Shown: positions 8,836 through 19,100, numbered from the stretch's first letter. The stretch: 64,000 nucleotides of DNA from Nostoc sp. JL33 (GCF_017114985.1 NZ_JABXKP010000038.1:155313-219312); one strand, 5' to 3'. Program-made: numbers and translations. The notes: generated by a model from the letters alone, not told the origin.

Positions 8836-10320
8836 ATGATACCATTACAGTCTCAAAGAAATCCTTATATCATCGGTCGTCCCATTGGTGAACCAAATTT
8901 GTTTTTTGGACGACAAGAGCAATTAACGTTTATTGAGGAAAATCTAAGACGAGGCGAGAAAGTCATATTACTGCACGGACAACGACGTATTGGTATGTCA
9001 TCCTTGCTGCATAATATTCCTCAACTCGTCAAACTGGATAAGTTTGCTTTTGTTACCTTTGATTTAGAGTATCATAGTCAAGAAAAACTTGAGTATCTAT
9101 TAGAGAACTTAGCAGAAAATATTGTCGAACAATTGAGTTTAGATTTAGAGGTAGAAGTACCAACAGTCAAACAGATACAAGAACAAAAAGATATTTTTTG
9201 CAATAAGTTTTTACCTCAGGTTTATGAAAAATTAAACGAGAGTAATTTAGTACTGTTGTTAGATGAATTTGATGCTTTAAATAATAATTATATAGGTGCA
9301 ACAATTGAATCGTTATTCAAGCAATTAAGAAATGTTATTTCTAAAAACCAAAGATTATTTGTGATTATATTTGCTGGGAGAAAATCAGCAGATATATCAA
9401 ATTTACTAAAAATATTTCAGGATGTACCCATTGCAGAAGTTGGGCTACTAGATGAGGAGAGTGTTAAGCAGTTGATTATCCAACCTGCTGCGGATTCTTT
9501 GAAATACGAACCAAACGCCATAAAAGCAATCACTGACTTATCAGCAGGACATCCATATTTTATTCAAGTTTTATGTTTCGCGGTTTTCAGTAGAGCGCGG
9601 GAACTAGAAAAATGGAAAGTTACTGAAGAAGATGTAGAAATTATTGTAGATAAAGCTATTGAACTTGCCGAAGCTGGCTTTGCATGGTACTGGGAGGCTT
9701 TATCTGTACCAGAGAAAGTAGTTTTTTCTGCGGTTGCTGAGGCGCAAAAGATAGCTGTTGAAAAAAAAGACCAAAAACTACAAAAAGACCCATTGCTGGT
9801 GCTTAAAAGCCATGATGTTTTGCCAAGAGATTTGCTGGAAAAATTAACTAGAGAACTAGCATTCAAAGGCTTTTTAAACGAACAAGCCAATAAAGTGAAA
9901 ATAGAATTAGTCCGCCGTTGGTTACTGCAACGTCATCCATTATGGCAAGAAATCAGGGAATTAGAGAAACTAGATAAACAAGAAATTGATTCTACCTCCG
10001 AAACGCTGAATCAAATACCTCAAATAAGTAAGAAAGGCATAAACGGATTAATAGATCAAAAAAAAACTAGTCAGATTCAAAGCCTTACTTTGAATCACCA
10101 TCCTCAGAATTTTGATAACAATATATCCTCTATCAAAGCTTTAAGGAATAAAATTCATCTGCCGAAAGGTGAAATCTGGTTAGTTGGTGGAATAACTCTC
10201 TTGGGAGCAGCTGCGATCGCTTCCTTTATAATAATTGTTTATGCTCCCAATCAGAGCGCTCGCCAAGAGCAAAAACAGAACTTAGCGCCAACTGGAATAC
10301 CTACCAGTGTTAAGCCTTGA
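8836..10320 (+). CDS. Membrane-anchored AAA/STAND-like protein with an altered Walker A
   Basis: This 494-residue paralogue shares the head NPYIIGRPIGEPNLFFGR and the motif SAGHPYFIQVL with its neighbours. Its Walker A reads GQRRIGMSS (48-56), with methionine at position 54 where the preceding paralogue has lysine; Walker B NLVLLLDEFD near 137-146 is intact. A hydrophobic helix at about 447-470 (IWLVGGITLLGAAAIASFII) near the C-terminus anchors it, with a short tail. No receptor domain is present. Loss of the P-loop lysine usually weakens ATP binding or hydrolysis, so it may be a regulatory partner of the fusion protein upstream. The gap to that gene is 167 bases, so a separate promoter is possible. 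Confidence 0.8.
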   Translation: MIPLQSQRNPYIIGRPIGEPNLFFGRQEQLTFIEENLRRGEKVILLHGQRRIGMSSLLHNIPQLVKLDKFAFVTFDLEYHSQEKLEYLLENLAENIVEQLSLDLEVEVPTVKQIQEQKDIFCNKFLPQVYEKLNESNLVLLLDEFDALNNNYIGATIESLFKQLRNVISKNQRLFVIIFAGRKSADISNLLKIFQDVPIAEVGLLDEESVKQLIIQPAADSLKYEPNAIKAITDLSAGHPYFIQVLCFAVFSRARELEKWKVTEEDVEIIVDKAIELAEAGFAWYWEALSVPEKVVFSAVAEAQKIAVEKKDQKLQKDPLLVLKSHDVLPRDLLEKLTRELAFKGFLNEQANKVKIELVRRWLLQRHPLWQEIRELEKLDKQEIDSTSETLNQIPQISKKGINGLIDQKKTSQIQSLTLNHHPQNFDNNISSIKALRNKIHLPKGEIWLVGGITLLGAAAIASFIIIVYAPNQSARQEQKQNLAPTGIPTSVKP

Positions 10321-10327
10321 GATTGTC

Positions 10328-10374
10328 AAATCGCAGCAAAGGTATAGTATAGTATTCATCTTGCTGCGATTTTA
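10328..10374. terminator. Bidirectional terminator between the ATPase cluster and chlM
   Basis: AAATCGCAGCAA and TTGCTGCGATTTT pair across a loop of about 20 bases, with T tracts readable on both strands. It sits between convergent genes ending at 10320 and 10378. Confidence 0.7.
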
Positions 10375-10377
10375 ACC

Positions 10378-11064
10378 TCACTTACGTGTAGCTTCCAGTA
10401 GGCGGGAAAAATAAAAACGAGTCCGAGTCATAGACTGTCGTTGCAATGAAAAGCCATTACTTTCTAAAATTTTCACCACATCAGCCTCACGATGCAAATA
10501 TGCACGAGTCGCTTTACTTGGGCCAGGAAAGAAACTGCCAATTTTCTTGAGTATACTCAGGGCGCAGGTCTTCGGTGCAAAACTGAGAATTATCCGCGAC
10601 TGTGCCAAAGAACAAAGGTGAGAAATCATCTCATCGGCTTTTTCTTGGGGGTAGTGGATGAGAACATCCAAGCAAATAACAGTATGGTAACTACCACTCA
10701 ACGATTCCAAATCCTGCACAGCAAAAGTGGGATTTTCGGCATTTGGCAAGGTTTGCTTGGCTCTATCCTTGCCTTCTTCCACCATTTTTTCAGAAATATC
10801 GGTGGCATAGACTTTGGCACCATCTACCGCTAGAGGGATGCTAAGACTACCGACACCACACCCAGCATCGCAGATTGATAGCTCTGATAAATTGTTATCA
10901 GCCTTCAGCCAGCCGAGAACTGTATCCACGGTTTGCTGGTGTCCATTGCGGATGTCTAGTTGGATTTTGTTGACTTCGCCATCGCCGTAGATTCGCTTCC
11001 AACGGTCAAATCCTGTGGAATTGAAATACTCGCGAACAATCGTTTTATCGTCGGCTACGTTCAT
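10378..11064 (-). CDS. chlM: Magnesium protoporphyrin IX O-methyltransferase
   Basis: This 228-residue SAM-dependent methyltransferase has the N-terminus REYFNSTGFDRWKRIYGDG, motif I DAGCGVGSLSIPLA near 66-79, ATDISEKMVEEG, and VICLDVLIHYP. All are characteristic of ChlM/BchM. The enzyme methylates the C13 propionate of Mg-protoporphyrin IX, the chlorophyll step after Mg-chelatase. Length matches the family. It is transcribed alone toward the ATPase cluster and shares a terminator with it. A GUN4-domain kinase that could bear on the same pathway lies 10 kb away, but no operon links them. Confidence 0.93.
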   Translation of the reverse strand: MNVADDKTIVREYFNSTGFDRWKRIYGDGEVNKIQLDIRNGHQQTVDTVLGWLKADNNLSELSICDAGCGVGSLSIPLAVDGAKVYATDISEKMVEEGKDRAKQTLPNAENPTFAVQDLESLSGSYHTVICLDVLIHYPQEKADEMISHLCSLAQSRIILSFAPKTCALSILKKIGSFFPGPSKATRAYLHREADVVKILESNGFSLQRQSMTRTRFYFSRLLEATRK

Positions 11065-11140
11065 AAACTTTGATTTTTAGGGGTTCCCAATGCTTCAAAT
11101 TATCATTGATAGGAACCTATAAGAGCGGTCTTCTAGATTT

Positions 11141-11170
11141 TTACAGTTTATTTGCACTTTTAGTTTCCAT
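11141..11170 (-). other. Duplicated 5' end of the DUF4288 gene
   Basis: A nine-codon frame METKSANKL with its upstream GGAGAACAT is a copy of the start of the DUF4288 gene, which reads MKTESANKAES. The 36 bases 11147-11182 match 12525-12560 at about 33 positions. It stops at once, so it is a leftover of a duplication and not a gene. Confidence 0.5.
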
Positions 11171-11189
11171 CTTATGTTCTCCACGAACT

Positions 11190-11537
11190 TTACAAAGGTA
11201 AGTATTGAACACGATCGCTTAATTCTTCAGCATAGGCTGTTTTAGCAATAATTTCTAAATCACGAACACAATCGCCAACAGTAACTCTGAGTTTATGAGC
11301 GTAAATAACACCAGAAAACTTTATTTATTTGTCTTGACGATGGTTGGCTTTAGCTAGAAAATCGTCATCTTGGGAAAACAAAACACGCTCAAGTTCTGTC
11401 GCACGATCAAGTATAAGAGGATCAGGAAAGCTAGTTCGCCCATCTTCTTGTACTGTTAATACATCTACACCCCGAATCCGTAATCCATCTGTAATACCTC
11501 GATGGACATTTTCATCAATATAAAGACTAATACTCAT
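11190..11537 (-). pseudogene. DUF5615 PIN-like toxin with an in-frame stop
   Basis: The frame starts MSISLYIDENVHRGITDGLR, continues to LFSQDDDFLAKANHRQDK and meets TAA at 11325-11327. The same frame then carries on with FSGVIYAHKLRVTVGD, CVRDLEIIAKT and VQYLPL before a natural stop at 11190-11192. The second half is the usual C-terminus of this DUF5615 group, so the full gene was about 115 residues and now has one internal stop. The N-terminal acidic residues of the PIN-like core remain. It overlaps its DUF433 partner by four bases. A truncated 70-residue product could still be made; activity is doubtful. Confidence 0.7.
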
Positions 11538-11854
11538 TTAATTAATCCATCAGCACGGAGTCTTTTAGAAAATGGAGATTCTCCGGCTTCTAAACGTAAT
11601 CTTTCCGCATAGTCAAAGCGTCGCTGCATATCAGCATCAATTTCTTCTTTATGTTCCCAATAATAAGCTAAAGCAGAATAAATCTGGCTCATGCTCAAAT
11701 GTGGATATTGAAAATGTAATTCTTCTGGACTCCAACCATAAGCATGAACTGAAGTAATTAATTCCACAACTTTCATAGATGTTCCTTTAATGAAAGGAAC
11801 ATTACCTTCATTAATTAGGATATGTTTATATTCGGTGGTTGTAGTTTCGGTCAT
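11534..11854 (-). CDS. DUF433 protein, antitoxin-type partner of DUF5615
   Basis: The 106-residue protein contains a DUF433 core: ILINEGNVPFIKGTSMKVVE, then GWSPEELHFQYPHLSMSQIY and ALAYYWEHKEEIDA. DUF433 proteins carry a helix-turn-helix-like fold and are usually encoded just before DUF5615 PIN-like toxins, where they act as antitoxins. The gene overlaps the upstream small gene by four bases and the DUF5615 remnant by four bases, so all three form one operon. The antitoxin role follows from family and context. Confidence 0.8.
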   Translation of the reverse strand: MTETTTTEYKHILINEGNVPFIKGTSMKVVELITSVHAYGWSPEELHFQYPHLSMSQIYSALAYYWEHKEEIDADMQRRFDYAERLRLEAGESPFSKRLRADGLIK

Positions 11855-12126
11855 AATTGATTATTTGGATTTTGTAAAAGATTGCGAGCTAGACGATTCA
11901 GAAAACTCAGGTAATCATCAATTTCTTCGTAGCTATCTAGTTCTTGTTCTTCTTCTGGGTTGAGTGAAGAAATTTGTTGTTTCGCTAGTAAAGCTTCAAT
12001 GCGATTCTGGACAATGCTAGAAGCTCTAAAAATTGGTATTCCCTCTTGCAACTCAATACTGATTACACCCTCTAAAGGTAAGTTAGCAGGTAGAGCGTTA
12101 AGCTTTGGCAGCAATGGAGTTGTCAT
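11851..12126 (-). CDS. Small hypothetical protein heading the DUF433 operon
   Basis: The 91-residue protein is acidic and helical in its C-terminal half (LNPEEEQELDSYEEIDDYLS). The N-terminus has LPLEGVISIELQEGIPIFR. It contains no membrane segment or known motif. Its stop overlaps the DUF433 start by four bases, so translation is probably coupled. It may be an extra regulatory component of the toxin-antitoxin unit; the function is unknown. Confidence 0.65.
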   Translation of the reverse strand: MTTPLLPKLNALPANLPLEGVISIELQEGIPIFRASSIVQNRIEALLAKQQISSLNPEEEQELDSYEEIDDYLSFLNRLARNLLQNPNNQL

Positions 12127-12185
12127 AGTTGACTCTATTAAATGTTGTGAGTAATTATAGCTGACGATCAGAGAATGCGTAAATC

Positions 12186-12548
12186 CTAAAATTGCTCTTG
12201 AGACAATAATGGCTCAAATAACTGGTAAGCGTCATAATTTCGAAAATGTCGAGCATATAAATCAACAATATCCTCAGATGAATCAAAGTCATCATCCAAA
12301 ACTGAATTTACGTCTACTACTTGCTGCAAAGACCAAGTAATAGTTTCTCCATTTTCATTTGTATAGCTGACGCTTTCATTTTTACCATGATTTAAAGCCT
12401 TTGCTTTTACTTCCTCTAAAGAAGTGGCTTTAATCAAAACAAAGCTTTCTTTGTACAAAGGTTGATAATCATCTTTATCTGAAGATGATTTATAGACAAT
12501 TATAGCAATGTAGAAGGATTCTGCTTTATTTGCACTTTCAGTTTTCAT
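12186..12548 (-). CDS. DUF4288-like protein
   Basis: The preferred start is the ATG at 12548, with GGAG about eight bases upstream; a longer frame from 12587 is open but lacks a ribosome site. The 120-residue product begins MKTESANKAESFYIAIIVY and includes LYKESFVLIKATSLEEVKAK and NENGETITWSLQQVVDV. This is the pattern of DUF4288, a small alpha/beta domain of unknown role. It stands alone between the toxin-antitoxin operon and the NACHT gene. A duplicated copy of its first codons lies at 11141-11182. Confidence 0.65.
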   Translation of the reverse strand: MKTESANKAESFYIAIIVYKSSSDKDDYQPLYKESFVLIKATSLEEVKAKALNHGKNESVSYTNENGETITWSLQQVVDVNSVLDDDFDSSEDIVDLYARHFRNYDAYQLFEPLLSQEQF

Positions 12549-12719
12549 CTCATGTTCTCCCCACCTACTTTTTGAATCTATTATCATTCAATAACTTCCA
12601 AGCTTTTTTACCACTAGCCGATTTGTGAGCTAAATTAAACCATACGATCGCAAATCACCCCCAAAATGATTTACCTGTGGGACTGAAAGATAAACGAGCT
12701 GCTATACGGGTATTTAAAA

Positions 12720-14993
12720 TTACTGCTGGCGCTGGTTAATCTCTGCGATCGGTAATAGCAAAGTATTATTAATTTGCTCCCGCACTTTACGGCTGACATA
12801 ACAATTACTATGTAGACACTCGACTAGTAATTCATTAGCTTCGTAATACTGCTTAAGCAATTCCTTTTGCTGTTTACTGAACTGCCAATTATGACCAATA
12901 TTGCGATACTCAATAATCAAGCTTCTGAAATTTTTAGTCCATGCTGAAAGTTTCTCTTCTTGCCACTTATGAAACCAGATTTCATCTTTCCTATCTGGAA
13001 TTTCCTTTTCGAGTTTTTGTAATGATTGTTGCAGATCAGAATCAATATCAATACCAGCAATAATAGGGACAATAAAATCAGAGTCAATACCGTCATCGAG
13101 AGCATGAGCAAGAGTGGTAGCAAAATAGAAATCGAGAGTCAAGTCAGCAGGGTTGAGTTCTAATTCTCCTTCAAAAATAAAAGTAGAATCAAGCTTAAAG
13201 GCAAGGATCGGATAAAAATCTAGATCAGGAGCATATTTGGAGGCAGAAGCAAGAGTAAGGTCAAAGTAAAAAGCTCGAATTGCTTCTAGCTTGTGGAGAA
13301 CCTCAACTGAAAGAGATTTCTGGTTGACCCACTTTAGAAATCGCTGCAATTTCTCATCAGCAGCAAAAAGCGAATCAATTTTCTGTTTCATCAAAAGTAA
13401 CAAACAGTCTGCACTTGGCGACATTCCAACCGCAAGTAAAAAGACTTCCCGCCAGCATTTCTCAGTAATATGGCTAACAAGATTTTGCAAGGCTTCCTCT
13501 GATGACTGTCTCACAACCACAAATTCTCTAGCTGTGAAATACTCATGAAATGTCAGGTGAGAAAATGAATAAATCCTTTTCGCTCTTGCGACAACTAGCC
13601 CATGATAATGCTCAATTGAACGCAAAACTTGCTCACTGTCAAGTTGCAATGCTTCTTCGTCAGTATTAGCATTGGGTAAATTACGGATGTATTCTGTAAT
13701 GTATTGTTCTGCTACTTTCTGCTTGAAGAAATAGTCACTCTCCTCAAAAGTAGTCAACGCCATTTTGCTGAGTAAATCTTCTTTACGCTGGACTGATAGC
13801 TTTTTGTAAATCTGGTCGCGTTGAATTCCCCGCTTGGCATCCCATTTTTTCAATAACGCATCCAGCCCTTCTTTGTATAACTCAGAACGATTTGCAGGGA
13901 AATCTCCTGACTCTTCAAATGCTAAACAAAGCAATGTCAGCAGTAGCGGACTTGCAGCAAGTTCTTTGATGCGGTTATTTTCTTCGAGACCTTTGATAAA
14001 AGTCTCTGGTTTTACAGCTTTCTCCTTAAACCAGTTATTAGCAAAGTTGGAAATTTGGTCATCATCAAAATCAGCAACTTCTACGTCTGTGAACTTCTCA
14101 AAGGTATACTCCCGTGCTGCAATACGACAAGTCATCACAAACTGATTTTTTGGAAAACGATCAGAAAACTCACGAATTTCCTTTAAGATGCGATCGCTAT
14201 CCTCTTCTCTAACCTCATCCAACCCATCGAGTAAAACTAATGCCTTGCCATAGGTTAATATATCTCGGATAGAAGAGATAGGATTTATCGTCTCTTCAGT
14301 GATGTGTTGCAATAATCCAGGTTTGTTTGCAACTTCCGCAAAGTTTTTGAGGGTAACAAAAATCGGTACACGTTCAGCCTGAAACTCACCTCCAATACAC
14401 TGAATTGCTAAATACTTCAAAAACGTTGTTTTACCTGCCCCAGGCTTACCCAAAATCATCAGTTTGGGATGTTTCTCAACCGCTTCCAGTCCTGGGACTC
14501 GTTTTTCAGTAATTCTATTGAGTCCAAAGAGGTCAAAATCCTGGCTTTTACACTGTTGTAATAATTCATCAATTCCTAACCGTTGTCGCCCAGTTATTTT
14601 CTCCAAAATGTTAACGCTGGTGTAAATTTCATTCAACCCAATGGGTTGAGTCATATCTAGCACCCGCATTGTGCCGCAGCGTTCTTGAATGAGAGGTTTT
14701 ATTTTTTCGCGTACCCCTTGCACGATCGCATTAATATCAATGCTGTTATCTTGATTTACCTCTGGTTCACTGGCTGGTTCAGCAACTATTTCTTCCCACT
14801 CTAAATCTAGCCTGTCGCAAATCTGGACAAACAGATTGCGGTCAACAGGTTTACCTGTAAAGAACTTTCCAATCGGCTGGCGAGTAATTCCTAAATCTTC
14901 AGCTAATACCTTTTGAGTTAAGGAATAACAAATTAAAGCTCTTTTTGCTTTTTGGATTCCTTCTGGAGAACAGGAAAGCGATCGCCCGGACAT
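12720..14993 (-). CDS. HTH-NACHT family STAND NTPase
   Basis: This 757-residue protein starts with a helix-turn-helix region (LTQKVLAEDLGITRQPIGKF at about 25-44). A NACHT NTPase follows, with Walker A GKPGAGKTT at 182-190 and Walker B ALVLLDGLDEV at 251-261. The winged-helix part includes SFSHLTFHEYFTAREFVV, a NACHT hallmark. The C-terminus ends with the helical segment CYVSRKVREQINNTLLLP seen in cyanobacterial NACHT proteins. Bacterial NACHT proteins can act in antiphage defence, but this one has no recognisable effector domain; the HTH could mean DNA binding or self-regulation. Its closest neighbour is the toxin-antitoxin region. Confidence 0.85.
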   Translation of the reverse strand: MSGRSLSCSPEGIQKAKRALICYSLTQKVLAEDLGITRQPIGKFFTGKPVDRNLFVQICDRLDLEWEEIVAEPASEPEVNQDNSIDINAIVQGVREKIKPLIQERCGTMRVLDMTQPIGLNEIYTSVNILEKITGRQRLGIDELLQQCKSQDFDLFGLNRITEKRVPGLEAVEKHPKLMILGKPGAGKTTFLKYLAIQCIGGEFQAERVPIFVTLKNFAEVANKPGLLQHITEETINPISSIRDILTYGKALVLLDGLDEVREEDSDRILKEIREFSDRFPKNQFVMTCRIAAREYTFEKFTDVEVADFDDDQISNFANNWFKEKAVKPETFIKGLEENNRIKELAASPLLLTLLCLAFEESGDFPANRSELYKEGLDALLKKWDAKRGIQRDQIYKKLSVQRKEDLLSKMALTTFEESDYFFKQKVAEQYITEYIRNLPNANTDEEALQLDSEQVLRSIEHYHGLVVARAKRIYSFSHLTFHEYFTAREFVVVRQSSEEALQNLVSHITEKCWREVFLLAVGMSPSADCLLLLMKQKIDSLFAADEKLQRFLKWVNQKSLSVEVLHKLEAIRAFYFDLTLASASKYAPDLDFYPILAFKLDSTFIFEGELELNPADLTLDFYFATTLAHALDDGIDSDFIVPIIAGIDIDSDLQQSLQKLEKEIPDRKDEIWFHKWQEEKLSAWTKNFRSLIIEYRNIGHNWQFSKQQKELLKQYYEANELLVECLHSNCYVSRKVREQINNTLLLPIAEINQRQQ

Positions 14994-15155
14994 AAGCTAA
15001 CCACTACACTTTTGCTGATTCTAACTGCCAATTTGGCAATTCATCCTCATCGCATACACAAGTCACTCATATCGCTAGCTTGTATTTAAGCTTACAACAA
15101 GCACTCGCCTGTAAATGTAGAGATGTAGAGATTAAAACGATTCAGGAGTGGGTCA

Positions 15156-15344
15156 ATGTTATCCAAGAAATTCCCTTCAAGAGATGAAGTATTGGCTGTT
15201 GTAACGCTGATTATGGTGATTGGTTCTCTCACCCTTGCAGTTATAGATGAGAAGAGTCGCCCTCCATTTCTAGATTTAACCAAATTTGCTGTCGGTACGT
15301 ATATTGGATTGTTGATACCTCGGTCAAGGCCAAGCGATGTCTAA
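15156..15344 (+). CDS. Small membrane protein of unknown function
   Basis: The 62-residue frame has a good AGGAG eight bases before its ATG. One hydrophobic segment (VLAVVTLIMVIGSLTLAVI) is followed by a short loop and a weaker segment FAVGTYIGLLIP. No family is recognised. The ribosome site and clean membrane pattern argue that it is real. Confidence 0.55.
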   Translation: MLSKKFPSRDEVLAVVTLIMVIGSLTLAVIDEKSRPPFLDLTKFAVGTYIGLLIPRSRPSDV

Positions 15345-16109
15345 GAGAATGTTTGAAAAGTCATGATTAATGTATCAAATATTTTTTTACCCCTCCCTAA
15401 CCCTCCCCAATACATCGGGGAGGGAACCGGATTTTTCTTGTTTCCCCCCTTTATAAGGGGGAACTAAGGGGGGTAGCAACGCGATTAAACACAGCCAATC
15501 ACTTTTCAAACAACCTCTAAGACGGGCTATTCGGCGACGCAATTAGCCAACTTATATCTTGCTTGCACCAGGCGACTGGAAGTCGCGCGCCAGGTGCTTC
15601 AAGTCGGCGGAGCCGCCCAACGCACTGGCTTGGCTACACAGGCGAAACCCAGCGACCTGGGTTAAAAACCTTTGATTTTCTCTTAGTCCACGGAGGTGGA
15701 CTTCGTTTGTATAGCCGCGATTTCTAATCGCCAGGGCTAGCTGCAAGATGTGAGCCAATGACAAATTTTCTCTTGGCGACTATAGCAATCCTAAATACTT
15801 CGTAAGAGACAAGATCCCCGGCTTCTTTGAAAAGTCAGGGATCTGTAACTTTCAATTCTCACAAATCAAATAGGAATATTTTCATCTCAGTCAACACAAA
15901 GAAATAACTAAAAGCCTCCAGATGAGTTTCATTTTTCTCCGAAGATAGCAAAAGATTTTTATGCAACAATAAAAATTTACTCATAATATTGTTAAATTTT
16001 GTAAAATTGATGTCTTCAAGACTAGAAACCTGATATCTAGATAGCTAAACTAACAAACAGTGCATCTGTACTGTTAATTATTAAAAGTAGATGTGGCGCT
16101 ATAGCCTGA
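15345..16109. repeat. Repeat-rich spacer upstream of sbcC
   Basis: A CCCTCCCC/GGGGAGGG hairpin lies at 15401-15424. Copies of the dispersed element also found near 24.7, 34.4 and 63.1 kb lie at about 15565-15760, in the opposite orientation, recognised by the paired TCCACGGAGGTGGA motif. An AGATCCC/GGGATCT hairpin is at 15812-15844. No gene is seen; the last 200 bases before sbcC are AT-rich and probably hold its promoter. Confidence 0.6.
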
Positions 16110-19100
16110 ATGATCCCAGTACAACTTGTTCTCAAAAACTTTCTTAGTTACCGTGATGCAACTTTAGATTTTGGCGGTTTGCATACGGCTTGTATTTGTG
16201 GTTCCAATGGTGCGGGTAAATCTTCCCTTCTGGAAGCAATCACTTGGGCAGTTTGGGGTGAAAGCCGCGCCACAGTTGAAGATGATGTCATCTATTCTGG
16301 GGCGAAAGAAGTTCGGGTTGATTTTACTTTCCAAAGTAACCAGCAAAAATATCGGGTGATTCGTACCCGAATTCGGGGAGGTACTAGCGTTCTTGAATTT
16401 CAAATCGAAATACCATCTGGGTTTCGCTCACTCACTGGCAAAGGGGTAAGAGCGACACAAGATTTGATTTTAGAACACATCAAGCTCGATTATGATACAT
16501 TTATTAATTCTGCCTACTTACGTCAAGGTCGTGCAGATGAGTTCATGCTCAAACGCCCGACGGAACGCAAAGAAATTTTAGCGGAGTTGTTGAAACTTAA
16601 TCAGTACGATGATTTGGAAGAACGGGCAAAGGAATCTTCTCGTCAGTTCAAAGCACAGGCGCTAGAGTTAGAGCGTTCTTTGGAGTCGATAAAAATTCAG
16701 CTGCAACAACGCCAGACAACCGAAGCGCAAAGAGTCGAGTTAGAAGCCGAACTCAACCAACTGCAACAAGTGCAAGCTTTTGATAATATTCAATTACAAA
16801 GTTTGCAAGTTCTCCAGCACCAGCGCCAAAATTGGGAACAACAACTCAACTTTGTGAAGCAGCAATACCAAAATCTTACCCAAGATTGCGATCGCCTCCA
16901 ACAAGAACAATCAGCTATTGGCTCTCAGCTATCAGATTTAGAAAAAATATTACACCAAGAAGCTGAGATTAAAGCTGGATACGCCCAATATCAAAGTCTC
17001 CAATCTCAAGAAGAAGCTTTTGCTGCCAAATTTGAAGAATACACCCGCGCTGGGCAGACTCGCCAACAAAAGCAACAACAGCTTACCAAACAAATTCACG
17101 AAATCGAACGGCAACTACAACAAGCCCAAGCGCAGTTAGAAGCTTTACAGCAACAAGAGCGAGATATTCAGCAAACTCTCACCAAATCAGGTGAAGTAGA
17201 AGCAGCTTTGGCACAACTGGGCGCAGCCCGTCACCATGTTGCGCGTTTAGATCAATTGCAAATGCAAGTTACTCCTTTGTTGCAACAACGAGCAACTTTA
17301 CAAAGCCAACTCGATCGCACTCATGCTGGTTTAGTAGCGCGACTCGAACAACTCCAAAGTACTGAGAACCAATTGCAACGCCAGCAGCGCCGCCAACCGC
17401 AACTGCAACAAGCAGTGATGGATGTGGGAATCCAGATTGAGGAACTGGAGAAAAAGCGAGTTTATTTGCAACGAGTCCAAGAAAAAGGGCAAGAAAGGCG
17501 GCACTTTATCGAACGTCTGCAAGCTCACCAACGGGACTATGAAAAACTGCTGGGAGAATTAGAGCAGAAATTGCAAATGCTCCAAAATCCTGAAGCTCTT
17601 TGTCCATTATGTGAGCGTCCATTGGATGAACATCACTGGAGTCGGGTGGTGGAAAAAACCCAGGCTGAGTTGGAAGATACTCAAGGGCAGTTTTGGGTAG
17701 TGCGGGAACAAATGGCTGTGTCTGACCGAGAAATTCAGGTACTTAGGCAGGAATATCGAGAAATTTCCCAACAGTTGGCGGGCTACGATGGTTTACGCGA
17801 ACAACGGGGACAGTTGGCAGCACAGTTAGAAGCTACAACTGATGTGCAACAACAGTTACAACAAATTGCCGCCGAAAAACAGCATTTAGAGCGATCGCTC
17901 CAAGCTGGTGATTACGCTCCCGATAAACAAGCCGAACTCCGGCAGCTAGACCAATATCTGCAACAAGCTAATTATAATGAACAGGATCACGCCCTCGCCC
18001 GCAGCGAAGTTGAGCGGTGGCGATGGGCAGAAATTAAACAAGGGCAGATTAAAGATGCAACTAAGCGGCAAGCGCAACTATTAGCCCGAAAACCAGAACT
18101 TCAAGCCGCTATTGCTCAATTACAAACCAGAATCCAGCAGGATCAGACTGATTCGGAATGTGCTAAACAAATCGCGGCTCTTGAGCGTCACATTGCCGAA
18201 ATTGGCTATAGTTCCGAGCAGCACAATAACCTCCGCATGGCTGCAAAGAAAGCTCAATCTTGGCATTTGCGGTATCAACAACTGCTGTCAGCCCAGCAGC
18301 AGTATCCCCAACTCCAGACGAGATTGCAAGAGTTAGAGGAGTCTAGAAGCGCCAGAGTAACGGAGCGGCAAAAACTCGGTGGACAAATCGAAAGCATTAT
18401 CCAGCAACTACAAGCTACAGCTAACCCATCTGCCCAAATTCAAGCTTTAGAGCAGCAGCTAGCAATACGCAGACGGCAACTTGATGAGCAAATAACCAAA
18501 TTGGGGCGTTTAGAACAGCTAGCGCATCAACTCCAAACGCTGCAAATTCAGTACGAACAACAGCAGCAGCAACTACAATCTTGCAAGCAGGAATATCGTG
18601 TTTATCAGGAATTAACGCAAGCTTTTGGTAAAAATGGTATCCAAGCACTGATGATTGAGAATGTGTTACCGCAACTGGAAGCCGAAACAAATCAACTACT
18701 TTCGCGGCTTAGTGGTAATCAGTTTCATGTACAATTTATTACTCAAAAAGCTGGGCGCGGTGCTAAATCAACCAAGAAAAATGCCAAGTTGATAGACACT
18801 CTAGATATTTTAATCGCCGATTCTAGAGGAACGCGAGCTTATGAAACTTACTCTGGTGGGGAAGCCTTTAGAATTAACTTTGCCATCCGTTTAGCCTTGG
18901 CGAAATTATTAGCGCAACGGGCGGGGGCGGCGTTGCAATTGTTGATTGTGGATGAAGGTTTTGGTACACAGGATGCTGAAGGATGCGATCGCTTGATTGC
19001 CGCGATTAATGCGATCGCCTCTGATTTTGCCTGCATTCTCACTGTCACCCATATGCCCCACCTCAAAGAAGCTTTCCAAGCCAGGATTGAAGTGAATAAA

